Source of the DNA: Acidobacteriota bacterium
GTDB lineage: Bacteria; Acidobacteriota; Terriglobia; Terriglobales; Acidobacteriaceae
DNA length: 9,507 nt
Assembly (NCBI GenBank): GCA_021810735.1
Contig: JAJZIF010000107.1
Coordinates: forward strand, 1-9,507
Direction: 5' to 3'
The position numbers were made by a program, and so were the translations under genes. Below the pieces are notes generated by a model, which saw nothing but the letters and a program-made list of their open reading frames with translations, searched no databases and was not told the DNA's origin. Below, piece after piece: positions 1 to 6,924 of the stretch. Position 1 is the stretch's first letter, and each line of letters starts with the position of its first letter.

Positions 1-21
1 TCATCCATCCGGTTTCTCCTT

Positions 22-45
22 GACGTGTGCTTGGCGGCTCACGTC
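22..45. repeat. Interrupted inverted repeat near left edge
   Basis: GACGTG (22-27) and CACGTC (40-45) are perfect inverted repeats around a 12-base centre, in which one more GC/CG pair step can form after a T/T mismatch. No gene covers positions 1-143; the rubrerythrin gene ends at 144. The repeat could be a small hairpin or an operator for something to the left. It does not match the CRP-like box seen elsewhere in the window, and its function is unknown. Confidence 0.3.
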
Positions 46-92
46 TCGGAGTCTCTGGGTGGACTCCCGAATATGTCAAACTCCTACTGCCT

Positions 93-109
93 CCCCGGCA
101 GAGCCGGGG
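93..109. terminator. GC-rich hairpin downstream of rubrerythrin gene
   Basis: CCCCGGC (93-99) pairs perfectly with GCCGGGG (103-109) across a three-base loop. It lies about 35 bases past the rubrerythrin stop codon. On the minus strand no run of T follows, so it is either a weak intrinsic terminator or an RNA 3'-end stabiliser. The position fits transcript-end function, but the missing U tract lowers confidence. Confidence 0.4.
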
Positions 110-143
110 GAACTCCCCTTGCATTAGCCTGCATGGAAGTCGA

Positions 144-638
144 CTACGGCTGTCCGGAGTGAGACTGAGCCTCCAGATGTGCGAGTTCCACTCGAAAGGC
201 GTCAAGGTGACGGGCCTCGTCGGCCGCAATTTCGCGAAACCTGAGAGCGGCTTCATGGTCACCGACCCTGTCCGCCGCAGCGGCGAAATCGGGATACATG
301 GTTTGGCTTTCGTAGGATTCTCCAGCAATCGCGTCCTTGAGATTTTCGATATCGGAACCGACGATGCCAGCCAATTTTGCTTCTTCGGCGAAATGTTCGT
401 ACTTCTCGGTATTTGCGGTCGTTTCGAACAGCTTCGCCAGTTCAGGATTTCCCTCCTCCCTGGCATGCTCCGCGAACACCGTATATTTTGCATGCGCGAA
501 GGCCTCTCCGTGCATGGCAGTCGATAAATTCTCGAGCGTCGTTGCATGCAGGTGGTGAGAGCCGCCGGCAGAAATCTGTCCAAGCGCGAACGACGTAACC
601 GCGAGACATGCCAGCGCAAGTATCTTTTTCCAGGACAT
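144..638 (-). CDS. Exported rubrerythrin-like diiron protein (no rubredoxin domain)
   Basis: A 164-residue ferritin-like four-helix protein of the rubrerythrin family. Family members reduce hydrogen peroxide or handle iron at a diiron site and protect anaerobes and microaerobes. The helix-1 motif is MHGEAFAHAKY (E45). Helix 2 has ANTEKYEHF (E78, with E81/H82). Helix 3 has AGESYESQTMY (E107, E110), and helix 4 has DEARH (E141, H144); together these can supply the usual Glu/His iron ligands. The C-terminal rubredoxin domain of classical rubrerythrin is absent. Residues 1-25 form a signal peptide (MSWKK, then a hydrophobic stretch and a small-residue region), so the protein probably acts in the periplasm or cell envelope, which is unusual for this mostly cytoplasmic family. 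The ATG at 638 follows a strong ribosome-binding site, AAGGGGGAG. The gene is divergent from 834-1394, with two CRP-like boxes between them. Family call is secure; export is inferred from the N-terminus. Confidence 0.9.
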   Translation of the reverse strand: MSWKKILALACLAVTSFALGQISAGGSHHLHATTLENLSTAMHGEAFAHAKYTVFAEHAREEGNPELAKLFETTANTEKYEHFAEEAKLAGIVGSDIENLKDAIAGESYESQTMYPDFAAAADRVGDHEAALRFREIAADEARHLDAFRVELAHLEAQSHSGQP

Positions 639-709
639 AACTCCCCCTTGAGACGGAAGAACTTCGCTGTCTCCTGAAAGTAAGGATGGGAGATTTTACA
701 CGGCTCAAC

Positions 710-725
710 TGTGACTGAAATCACG
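710..725. promoter_or_regulatory. CRP/FNR-like box 1 (rubrerythrin promoter)
   Basis: TGTGACTGAAATCACG, a near-palindrome with half-sites TGTGA and TCACG separated by six bases. Its centre is at 717.5, about 79 bases upstream of the rubrerythrin ATG. On the minus strand a possible -10 hexamer CATCCT lies at 688-683. Its downstream edge is 34.5 bases from the box centre, which is the spacing of a class II CRP/FNR promoter (box centred at -41.5, predicted start near 676). The box is one of six in the window. Confidence 0.8.
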
Positions 726-747
726 CAGATTGGTGTTCGTCAGGGCC

Positions 748-763
748 TGTGACCGGCATCACT
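748..763. promoter_or_regulatory. CRP/FNR-like box 2 (promoter of 834-1394)
   Basis: TGTGACCGGCATCACT, same pattern as box 1, with centre at 755.5, 38 bases from the centre of box 1. It lies 78 bases upstream of the ATG at 834. A weak -10 candidate, CAGACT (786-791), is placed correctly for class II activation, with a start near 797. Two boxes in one divergent region suggest separate control of each direction, though both could act on both genes. Confidence 0.8.
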
Positions 764-833
764 GTAAGTGGTTCCTGAATCCGCACAGACTCCGTGGTAG
801 TGGAAGAAAGTTCGACTCGCTGTGGAGAGAAGT

Positions 834-1394
834 ATGAGATTCCGTCGGATACTCAGCGTTTCCGCCATCTTATTCGCTCTGATACTGATGATGGCGGGGT
901 TACCCCGTGCTTCTGCGCAGGCCGCAGATTCGGCTCACGTGAATCGGTTGCTGACCGATGCCGAGCATTATGCCAATCAAGCCTCGAATGATTCGGAGGA
1001 GTTGGAAACTTACACCAGAACAAAGGCAGGCTGGGAGACACATGCTCATCAACTGGAACGGATTAGAGAGCATGTCAACAACCTGGGGAAGGTAGTACAG
1101 CGGCTCAACGAGGCTCGCAGCGAGGGATCGCCCTGGCAGCAGACAACGATTGACCGGATCAATCCGCTGATGCATGAGATGGCGATGCAATTGACGGCAA
1201 CCATCCAACACCTCACGGAGCACCAGGGAGAAGTGCAGATGAAGCCGTACCAGGATTACGTGCGCGCGACCTATGAAGTGAACAGGCGCGCCGCCAGGAT
1301 CATCTCTGACTATGTGGAATACGGCAAGGCAAAATCGAAGGCCGAGGTTCTGGGGCAGCAGATGAAAGCACCATCCTCAGGCGAGTCAGAATAG
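834..1394 (+). CDS. Small exported helical protein of unknown function
   Basis: I do not recognise this 186-residue protein. Residues 1-28 form a signal peptide (basic MRFRR, long hydrophobic core, likely cleavage after ASA), so it is probably periplasmic. The mature part is hydrophilic and appears all-helical, with about four amphipathic helices near residues 33-60, 64-96, 102-132 and 140-168, broken by a Gly-Ser-Pro turn near 98-100. It is fairly rich in histidine (H35, H45, H70, H72, H80, H114, H126, H130) and has no cysteine after export. A four-helix bundle is plausible; metal or haem binding is speculation. The ATG at 834 is chosen over an in-frame GTG at 822 because GGAG (824-827) sits six bases before it and the signal peptide then starts correctly. 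It is divergent from the rubrerythrin gene and has its own CRP-like box, suggesting co-regulation with rubrerythrin. Confidence 0.8.
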   Translation: MRFRRILSVSAILFALILMMAGLPRASAQAADSAHVNRLLTDAEHYANQASNDSEELETYTRTKAGWETHAHQLERIREHVNNLGKVVQRLNEARSEGSPWQQTTIDRINPLMHEMAMQLTATIQHLTEHQGEVQMKPYQDYVRATYEVNRRAARIISDYVEYGKAKSKAEVLGQQMKAPSSGESE

Positions 1395-1407
1395 CGCATT
1401 TGCAGGG

Positions 1408-1450
1408 CGCCACCCTCGGAGAATCGAAGCAGGCATTCCTGAGGGTGGCG
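1408..1450 (+). terminator. Strong hairpin after the 834-1394 gene
   Basis: CGCCACCCTC (1408-1417) pairs perfectly with GAGGGTGGCG (1441-1450). The stem extends inward, with a G-U pair and one bulged base, through GAAT/ATTC to a loop of about ten bases. Only a loose pyrimidine-rich tract (TTATCCCTTCTGTTT) follows. This is probably an intrinsic terminator separating the CRP-box gene from the VWFA/M48 operon, although leaky read-through is possible. Confidence 0.65.
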
Positions 1451-1462
1451 TTATCCCTTCTG

Positions 1463-1490
1463 TTTCAATTGTGGCGGCTCAACGCATAAG
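1463..1490 (+). promoter_or_regulatory. Weak candidate promoter of VWFA/M48 operon
   Basis: TTTCAA (1463-1468) and CATAAG (1485-1490) are separated by 16 bases and resemble weak -35 and -10 elements. No CRP-like box is present between the terminator and the start codon at 1514, unlike the other complete transcription units. The placement is sensible but the match is poor. Confidence 0.25.
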
Positions 1491-1513
1491 TATTCCAGTG
1501 CGAGGAGGCCAGC

Positions 1514-2581
1514 ATGGTACGATTTCGTTCCCTTCTCCTGACAGTGATACTTGCGGCGCTCCCAGCATGGGGAGCGCCGTCTTCCCCACAACATGGATCC
1601 GCGCAGCAGCCGAACACACAGGTTAGTCCTCTCCAGCCAGTGGAAGCCGCACAGGTGCAGCCGTATCCGTCGACCACAGACCTTGTGAACGTGGACGTGA
1701 TGGTTACAGACGATCAGGGCCGCATCATCGGCGGCCTGAAACCAGGCAATTTCCGCATTCTTGACGACAAGCAACCCCGCGAAATCCGGTACTTTGCACC
1801 GCCGAAGACTCCGATGACGGTTGTGATTCTGATGGAGTACAGCTCGATGTCGTACCAGTACTACGCAGCAAAATCGGCGTACTGGGGATCGCGCTTTCTC
1901 GACGAACTGGAACCGGAAGACTGGGTCGCGCTGGTGACCTATGACCTGCAATCGAAGGTGCAGGTGGACTTTACCCATAACAATTATGCGGTGCGGGAAG
2001 CGATTGCCGGACTGGGCTTTCCTACGTTCCGCGAAACAAACCTGTTCGACTCGTTGGTGGACGTGGTGGAGCGACTAGAAACGGTACGAGGGCGGAAGGC
2101 GGTTCTGGTGGTGGGAACAGGAGTGAACACCTTCAGCGCCTCGACCTTTGACGAAGTGAGGCGGCAGCTGCGCAAGTCGGACGCAATCGTCTTTTGCGTC
2201 GGCACAGCGGAACAGGAATATGTGCGCTTCAGAGGATCCACTGCCGGCTACGCGATGACAAAGAATCAACTGAGTGCTTTTGCAAAACAGACGGGTGGCA
2301 TCGCCTATTTCCCACGATTTGAGGGCGCGTTGCCGGAGGTCTTCTCGTCGATTGCCGCTTTACTGCGGAACGCATACACGCTGGCATTTGCGGTTCCGGA
2401 GGATGCCCGGGATGGACGCTACCATCGCCTGAAGGTGGAGATTGTAGGTCCGGACGGGAAGCCGCTGCGGGTTCAGGACAAGCAAGGCAAGTGGCACAAG
2501 CTCGAAGTGATGGCGAGAGAAGGCTATATCGCGCCAAAGGCTGCAAGCGGTTCCTCTGAAGGCAAAGCCGGCAGCAGATAA
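1514..2581 (+). CDS. Exported VWFA-related protein (acidobacterial family)
   Basis: A 355-residue protein matching the VWFA-related acidobacterial family (TIGR03436 type) in overall pattern. It has a signal peptide (residues 1-20), a Pro/Gln-rich linker to about 52, and a short N-terminal strand region with VNVDVMVTDDQGR and LKPGNFRILDDKQ (about 57-87). The Rossmann-like von Willebrand A domain covers about 101-295, followed by a C-terminal beta segment ending near GYIAPK. Such proteins are thought to mediate envelope protein-protein contacts. The metal-binding MIDAS appears degenerate. The usual DxSxS is EYSSMS at 108-113, and the usual late Asp after the central strand is replaced in VVGTGVN (199-205). 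The Thr region ETNLFDSL is kept. The ATG at 1514 follows GGAGG (1504-1508) at good spacing. The M48 protease gene begins 17 bases after the stop, so they form an operon; the VWFA protein may be a partner or adaptor of the protease. Confidence 0.85.
   Translation: MVRFRSLLLTVILAALPAWGAPSSPQHGSAQQPNTQVSPLQPVEAAQVQPYPSTTDLVNVDVMVTDDQGRIIGGLKPGNFRILDDKQPREIRYFAPPKTPMTVVILMEYSSMSYQYYAAKSAYWGSRFLDELEPEDWVALVTYDLQSKVQVDFTHNNYAVREAIAGLGFPTFRETNLFDSLVDVVERLETVRGRKAVLVVGTGVNTFSASTFDEVRRQLRKSDAIVFCVGTAEQEYVRFRGSTAGYAMTKNQLSAFAKQTGGIAYFPRFEGALPEVFSSIAALLRNAYTLAFAVPEDARDGRYHRLKVEIVGPDGKPLRVQDKQGKWHKLEVMAREGYIAPKAASGSSEGKAGSR
1554..1579 (+). other. Perfect hairpin inside VWFA signal-peptide codons
   Basis: CGGCGCTCCC (1554-1563) pairs perfectly with GGGAGCGCCG (1570-1579), leaving a six-base loop. 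It lies 40 bases after the start codon, within the signal-peptide coding region. A GC-rich 10-bp stem here could slow early elongation or mark an attenuator, but it may just reflect Ala/Pro/Gly codons. Confidence 0.4.
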
Positions 2582-2598
2582 AGCAAGGAGAGGTCACG

Positions 2599-4131
2599 AT
2601 GATTCGCGAAACGGTTCAAGGGATTTTGCATCGGCTCATCGCAGTGGGCCTGTGCGTCGCGCTGACAGCGCTGCCAATCGTCGACGAGCAGGTCTGGGCA
2701 CAGGAAACTCAGAATAAGACGCAAACTACCACCGCGGTTGCGCAGCGACCTGCGGAGTCGCCGGCAACGCTGCGCTCCTACCTTGATAAGCCCTACGAAG
2801 AACTGTTTCGCGTAGCTCCCACGGTGCACTTTACGCAACAGGAGTACGAGCAGCAGCGGGAGCTTCTGAAGCAGGGTGAGAGCGCATGTCGCAAGCGCTT
2901 CAGCAACGATGCCTCCACGTTTGGCAAAGCCGTCGAGGCGGCACGGAAGCAATTGAAACAGGGTGGCGCGTCCATTTCAGACAGACAACGGCATGCCCTG
3001 CACTGCACGATTCAAAATCAGGAAATGCTCCGCAGTGAAGCGAAGATGCTGACCGACCACGCGATTCCGACTGCGTACGACAATCTGTTTGCGAAGCTGG
3101 ATCTGCTGCAGAACTGGCCAACGCAATACCTGGACATCAAGGCGGAGATCACAACCGGCGCTTATCATAATCGGCGCTGGGGCGATGTGAAGGATATCGG
3201 TTTTCGGGATATTGCCCCCGGACAGGAAAAGGACGTCAAGCGCGGACAGGATGCGGTACGGGAACTTCGTCGCATGGGCCTGCTGCCACCGGACCTTGAG
3301 AACAAGGCCATTCAGAGTTATGTGCGCTCGGTGGGCGAGCGAGTGGCGCGCAACTCTGATCTGAAGGTTCCGTTGCACATCACGGTGCTGCAGTCCCGCG
3401 AAATCAATGCCTTTGCTCTTCCCGGCGGTTATCTCTTCGTGGAGCGGGGCCTGCTGGAGGCAGCAGACAACGAATCAGAACTGGCGGGCGTGATTGCGCA
3501 TGAGATTGCGCACGACACGGCACGGCACAGCGCGAAAATGATGAAGCGTGCGACAATTGCCAGCCTCTTTTACCAGGCCGCGCAGATTGCTGCCGTCATT
3601 CTGACCGGCGGCGTGGCCGGGATTGGGCTCTACTATGCGTTGCAATACGGATTCTACGGGCTCGGGCTGGTCATCAACCTGAAGCTGCTGGGCGTGAGCC
3701 GGGATTATGAACTGGAAGCAGATCAGCTTGGCGTGCAGTATGCCTGGAAGGCCGGTTATGATCCGGCTGGCTTTTTGAACTTCTTTGACAAGATGGCGAC
3801 GCGGGTAGGGTACGTGAATGGCGTGAGCTGGTTCCGGACGCACCCGCCGTTCTACCAGAGGATGGTGGACGCGGAGCGGGAAATCATGTTCCTGCCGAAG
3901 CAGGAAAAGATGACCGTGCAGACCCCGGAATTTCTGGAAATGAAGAAGGAGCTGAAACCGATTGTGGTGCAACAGGAGAAAGAAGAGAAAGGCAAACCGA
4001 GTCTTCTGATCCAACGCGAAGAAGGGTGTACGCCGCCACCGAAGATAGAGTACACGCCCGGTCAGCCGATTGAGCAACTATGCCAGGGAACGAGACCAAC
4101 GGCCCATGGGGCAGGGCCAGATTCGCAATAG
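2599..4131 (+). CDS. Exported M48 family zinc metalloprotease (BepA/YfgC-like)
   Basis: A 510-residue protein with an N-terminal signal sequence (about 1-34, cleavage near VWAQ). A charged helical region follows at about 55-170, then an M48 peptidase domain at about 215-430. The zinc site is clear: HEIAH at 301-305 gives two His ligands and the catalytic Glu. The downstream ELEAD motif (371-375, in SRDYELEADQLG) gives the Glu ligand. The family signature INAFALPGGYLFVERGLL precedes the active site. A hydrophobic Gly/Ala/Tyr-rich stretch (about 319-361) lies between the two motifs, as in BepA-like proteins that work at the outer membrane. No obvious TPR repeats follow; the tail is charged and then Pro-rich. 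Relatives degrade or assist misfolded outer-membrane proteins; that role is inferred. The ATG at 2599 follows AGGAG (2586-2590). It is the second gene of the operon with the VWFA protein. Confidence 0.93.
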   Translation: MIRETVQGILHRLIAVGLCVALTALPIVDEQVWAQETQNKTQTTTAVAQRPAESPATLRSYLDKPYEELFRVAPTVHFTQQEYEQQRELLKQGESACRKRFSNDASTFGKAVEAARKQLKQGGASISDRQRHALHCTIQNQEMLRSEAKMLTDHAIPTAYDNLFAKLDLLQNWPTQYLDIKAEITTGAYHNRRWGDVKDIGFRDIAPGQEKDVKRGQDAVRELRRMGLLPPDLENKAIQSYVRSVGERVARNSDLKVPLHITVLQSREINAFALPGGYLFVERGLLEAADNESELAGVIAHEIAHDTARHSAKMMKRATIASLFYQAAQIAAVILTGGVAGIGLYYALQYGFYGLGLVINLKLLGVSRDYELEADQLGVQYAWKAGYDPAGFLNFFDKMATRVGYVNGVSWFRTHPPFYQRMVDAEREIMFLPKQEKMTVQTPEFLEMKKELKPIVVQQEKEEKGKPSLLIQREEGCTPPPKIEYTPGQPIEQLCQGTRPTAHGAGPDSQ

Positions 4132-4170
4132 GCAATCGGCGCGAGGTGGTCGCGTCATCCACGGCAAGAG

Positions 4171-4206
4171 AAGAGAGCGTGATCAGCGCTCTCTTTCTTG
4201 TTTCGC
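4171..4206. terminator. Intrinsic terminator between convergent units
   Basis: AAGAGAGCG (4171-4179) pairs perfectly with CGCTCTCTT (4187-4195) around a short loop, followed by a T-rich tract (TTTCTTGTTT). It ends the plus-strand VWFA/M48 operon. The convergent HdeD-like gene ends at 4289. On the minus strand the hairpin is followed by CTCTTGCC, so function in that direction is possible but weaker. Confidence 0.8.
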
Positions 4207-4288
4207 ATTCTCTATTGCACGAAACCCCACGGAGGCGCAAGGAACGTGGCTCTTGCGCAACATGCAAGCGTCGCGGTCACTCGGGAGA

Positions 4289-4864
4289 TTATGAAACATC
4301 TGGTGCATGGGGGAAGCGGAAGAAGACAAATGGCACAAGCTGCAGAATGGTTAACAGAGCGACATAGGTAAGCAGGCTGACGACATCCTGAGTGGAAAGA
4401 GATGCCCCAAAAATCAGAGCCAGGCCAAGAAGGATTTCAACGGTGCCACCAACCCTGAGGCCGCGCCGGTAGTTCGGATGACGTTCGAAGTGGCGGGCGG
4501 CTCGAAACTCCGCCAGCCCGAACAAAAGAGCGTGCGGGGACGCCACGAGAGCGACAGTTTGCAGGGAGCTGGTGTCGGAAATCGCAAGATAGAGGCCGCT
4601 CCCGAGCGAGATGAAACCCAGGACGAGATAGGTGACAAGTTCGCGCCGGTGGCCTCTGCCGAACTGAAAGGCCATTGTGCTTTCGACAATCCCAATCGTG
4701 ACAAAGACAGCAGCAGCGATGGTGACCACGAACAACGCACCGACGGTTTCAAACCGCGCATGCGCAAGAACCGGTCGCAGATGAAAGCTGTAGGCGATGA
4801 AGCCTCCCAGCAGAAGGATGAGAATTCCGACCGCAATGCGATGCAGGTGAAGTTCGTACTTCAT
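4289..4864 (-). CDS. HdeD/DUF308-like six-helix membrane protein
   Basis: A 191-residue integral membrane protein with about six hydrophobic helices (near residues 9-27, 41-61, 77-95, 103-121, 139-155 and 159-183) and short, basic loops. Size and topology, together with Gly-rich helices (LLLGGFIAYS, LGSGLYLAI, LLGLALIFG), resemble the HdeD/DUF308 family. E. coli HdeD is linked to acid-stress resistance, but the molecular activity of the family is unknown. The ATG at 4864 has only a poor, distant GGGA upstream. It lies 69 bases after the stop of the P-type ATPase gene on the same strand, so it could be co-transcribed, yet a CRP-like box (4902-4917) in this gap points to its own regulated promoter. 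Membership is judged from topology and composition, so moderate certainty. Confidence 0.65.
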   Translation of the reverse strand: MKYELHLHRIAVGILILLLGGFIAYSFHLRPVLAHARFETVGALFVVTIAAAVFVTIGIVESTMAFQFGRGHRRELVTYLVLGFISLGSGLYLAISDTSSLQTVALVASPHALLFGLAEFRAARHFERHPNYRRGLRVGGTVEILLGLALIFGASLSTQDVVSLLTYVALLTILQLVPFVFFRFPHAPDVS

Positions 4865-4901
4865 AGCAGATTGATGTTCCCGCTTGCGGCAAGCGAAGCG
4901 T

Positions 4902-4917
4902 TGTGACGGTGGTCACG
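4902..4917. promoter_or_regulatory. CRP/FNR-like box 3 (HdeD-like gene promoter)
   Basis: TGTGACGGTGGTCACG, with centre 45.5 bases upstream of the HdeD-like ATG (4864) and inside the 69-base gap after the ATPase gene. With class II spacing the transcript would begin near 4868, leaving a leader of only a few bases. That fits the lack of a good ribosome-binding site. The -10 region is weak (CATCAA on the minus strand at 4876-4871, a few bases off the ideal place). Confidence 0.75.
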
Positions 4918-4933
4918 CAAGAACTGCCCGGGC

Positions 4934-6799
4934 TTAAAAGTCCCGTAACACCTTTCCTGGCACAGAAGCACGCAGCGCGTTCAGGACGGCCAGGAGGTCG
5001 ATGAATTCCTGACCGATGGCGCCTGAGATAGGCGGCAGCAGCCCAAAAGAAGCGGCGATCATACCGACGAGGCTGAGCACCATGCCGCCAACCGCACTTT
5101 CCAGCGCGACGCGCCGCATGCGATTACCGATATGCAGGAGCTCGTCCACGCGAGCGAGCGACGGCTCCAGGATGACGGCTCCGGCGGCCTCGGCGAGAAT
5201 GTCACTGCTTTGTCCGAAGGCCACGCCCACGGTTGCCGCCAACATGGCGGGCGCGTCATTGACCCCATCTCCCAGGAAAAGCGTGGGCATTTTTTCAGTT
5301 TCCTCACGCACCATGCGAAGTTTGTCCTCCGGCTCCAGGCCGGCGTAAACATCCTGGATGCCGACGATTTCAGCCAGGTAGCGCACCTCGGTGTCGCGGT
5401 CACCGGAAAGAATGGTGAGGTTATGAATCTGGTGCCTGGGCAGAAGATGGCTGATAAAAGGCTTGCTCTCCACGCGGGGGCGATCACGAAAACGAATGAG
5501 CCCGGCGAGCCGTTCATCGACCAGAATGATGCACTCCATGCCGAGGGTGTCTGCCGGAAGGTTGGCCTGCATTTCCGGAGTGAGTTTGCGCCGCCCAGTT
5601 ACGAGGACGGCTCTCCCTTGAATCACGCCCCGCAATCCCTGTCCGGGCTTTTCGCTGATGCTGTCGACGGGCGGAAGCTCGAGGTGCTCTTCTTCCGCAG
5701 CGCGGAGGATGGCGGAAGCGAGTGGATGCTTGGAGTATAGTTCCAGGGCGGCGCTGAAGCGCAGGATCTCTTCTCGAGAAAAGCTTTCAAATGCAACGAC
5801 ATCCGTCACGTTTGGCTCGCCGTGCGTCAGCGTACCGGTTTTATCAAAGAACATGCTGCGCACCTGCCCCACCTGCTCAAGCACGACGGGTTTCTTGATC
5901 ACGATGCCGCGTTTGGCTGCGAGGGATATGGCTCCAATCACCGAGATGGGAATAGCCAACAACAGAGGACACGGTGTCGCAATGACCAGGACGGCCAGGA
6001 ACCGGTCAGGCTGCCGGCTGACGAGCCATGCCGCCAGCGCGATGGCGACGGCGAGAGGCGTGTACCAGGCTCCAAGACGGTCGGCCAGTCGCCGGATGGC
6101 CGGGGGGCTGGCTTCGGCATCTCGCATGACTTTCATGATGCGAGCGTAACGGGAATCGATCGCGAGCTTGTCGGCAATGATGGTGAGGGCTGCATCTTCG
6201 TTGAGTGCGCCGGAAATGACCTGCGAACCTGCCGTCTTGCGAATGCGGAACGGCTCGCCAGTGAGAAAGGATTCATCCATCGTGCCTGTGCCTGAGACTA
6301 CGGTTCCGTCCACAGGGCAAATTTCGTGTGGAAAGACGGCGAGGCGGTCGCCGATGTGGATGGCATCGACTGCAATGTCGGATGTACGACCGTTATCCAG
6401 ACGGTGAGCGATGCTGGGGGTACGCTTGGCGAGCGCTTCAAGGACGGACGAGGCGCGGCGAGTGGCATATCGTTCCAGAGCCTGCCCGCCAGTGAGCATG
6501 AGAATGATGATGGCGGCCACCAGCAGCTCACCAACGAAAACGGCTGTCACAATGGAGAGTCCGGCCAGAAAGTCTGCACCAAACTGACGATGCCATACCT
6601 GAACGAGGAGTTCATACAACAAGGGCAGGCCGCAGATGACAATGGCGATCCAGAGTGGCAGCGAGGGAACAAGCCCAGACTGGCGCAGAACAAAACGCAA
6701 GACCAGGTGGGCCAGGATGGCCGCCAGAGTAATACCCACAGCAATGCGGTCCCATAGACCTTTCACGTTTTGCATACTCCTCGAATCTGCATGGGGCAT
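4934..6799 (-). CDS. P1B-type metal-transporting ATPase, TPC type
   Basis: A 621-residue heavy-metal P-type ATPase; numbers count from the ATG at 6799. It has the actuator-domain motif TGEP (180-183), a membrane metal-site motif TPCP (275-278), phosphorylated Asp319 in DKTGT, the nucleotide-domain HP dipeptide of P1B pumps (358-359), and GDGVNDAP (510-517). The last membrane region holds QEFID (597-601). TPC in place of CPC/SPC, plus QExxD near the C-terminus, points to the P1B-5 group, whose best-known member (Sinorhizobium Nia) exports nickel and iron. The C-terminal hemerythrin domain of that group is missing and there is no N-terminal metal-binding domain. Metal identity is therefore inferred only. 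The start is uncertain: an upstream in-frame TTG (6817), ATG at 6775 and GTG at 6766 are alternatives, and AGGAG lies nine bases before the GTG. CRP-like box 4 lies upstream, and a rubrerythrin shares this regulation, which suits iron handling. Confidence 0.92.
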   Translation of the reverse strand: MPHADSRSMQNVKGLWDRIAVGITLAAILAHLVLRFVLRQSGLVPSLPLWIAIVICGLPLLYELLVQVWHRQFGADFLAGLSIVTAVFVGELLVAAIIILMLTGGQALERYATRRASSVLEALAKRTPSIAHRLDNGRTSDIAVDAIHIGDRLAVFPHEICPVDGTVVSGTGTMDESFLTGEPFRIRKTAGSQVISGALNEDAALTIIADKLAIDSRYARIMKVMRDAEASPPAIRRLADRLGAWYTPLAVAIALAAWLVSRQPDRFLAVLVIATPCPLLLAIPISVIGAISLAAKRGIVIKKPVVLEQVGQVRSMFFDKTGTLTHGEPNVTDVVAFESFSREEILRFSAALELYSKHPLASAILRAAEEEHLELPPVDSISEKPGQGLRGVIQGRAVLVTGRRKLTPEMQANLPADTLGMECIILVDERLAGLIRFRDRPRVESKPFISHLLPRHQIHNLTILSGDRDTEVRYLAEIVGIQDVYAGLEPEDKLRMVREETEKMPTLFLGDGVNDAPAMLAATVGVAFGQSSDILAEAAGAVILEPSLARVDELLHIGNRMRRVALESAVGGMVLSLVGMIAASFGLLPPISGAIGQEFIDLLAVLNALRASVPGKVLRDF

Positions 6800-6924
6800 C
6801 CGTTGCAAACAAGACAACGCATTGAAGACGACATCAACCCTTTGAAAATGGTGAAGTTATAAGCGCGGTGACAGAAACCGCCCGCATAGATGAGACTATG
6901 AAAATTTAAATCTGGCGTTATCGA

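Noticed and set aside
1469..1484. TTGTGGCGGCTCAACG upstream of the VWFA gene as a seventh CRP-like box
   Set aside because: The half-sites do not match TGTGA/TCAC and the spacing is wrong.
1451..1978. Minus-strand open frame of 175 codons
   Set aside because: It is antisense to the VWFA gene; the Arg/His/Cys-rich product looks like a shadow frame.
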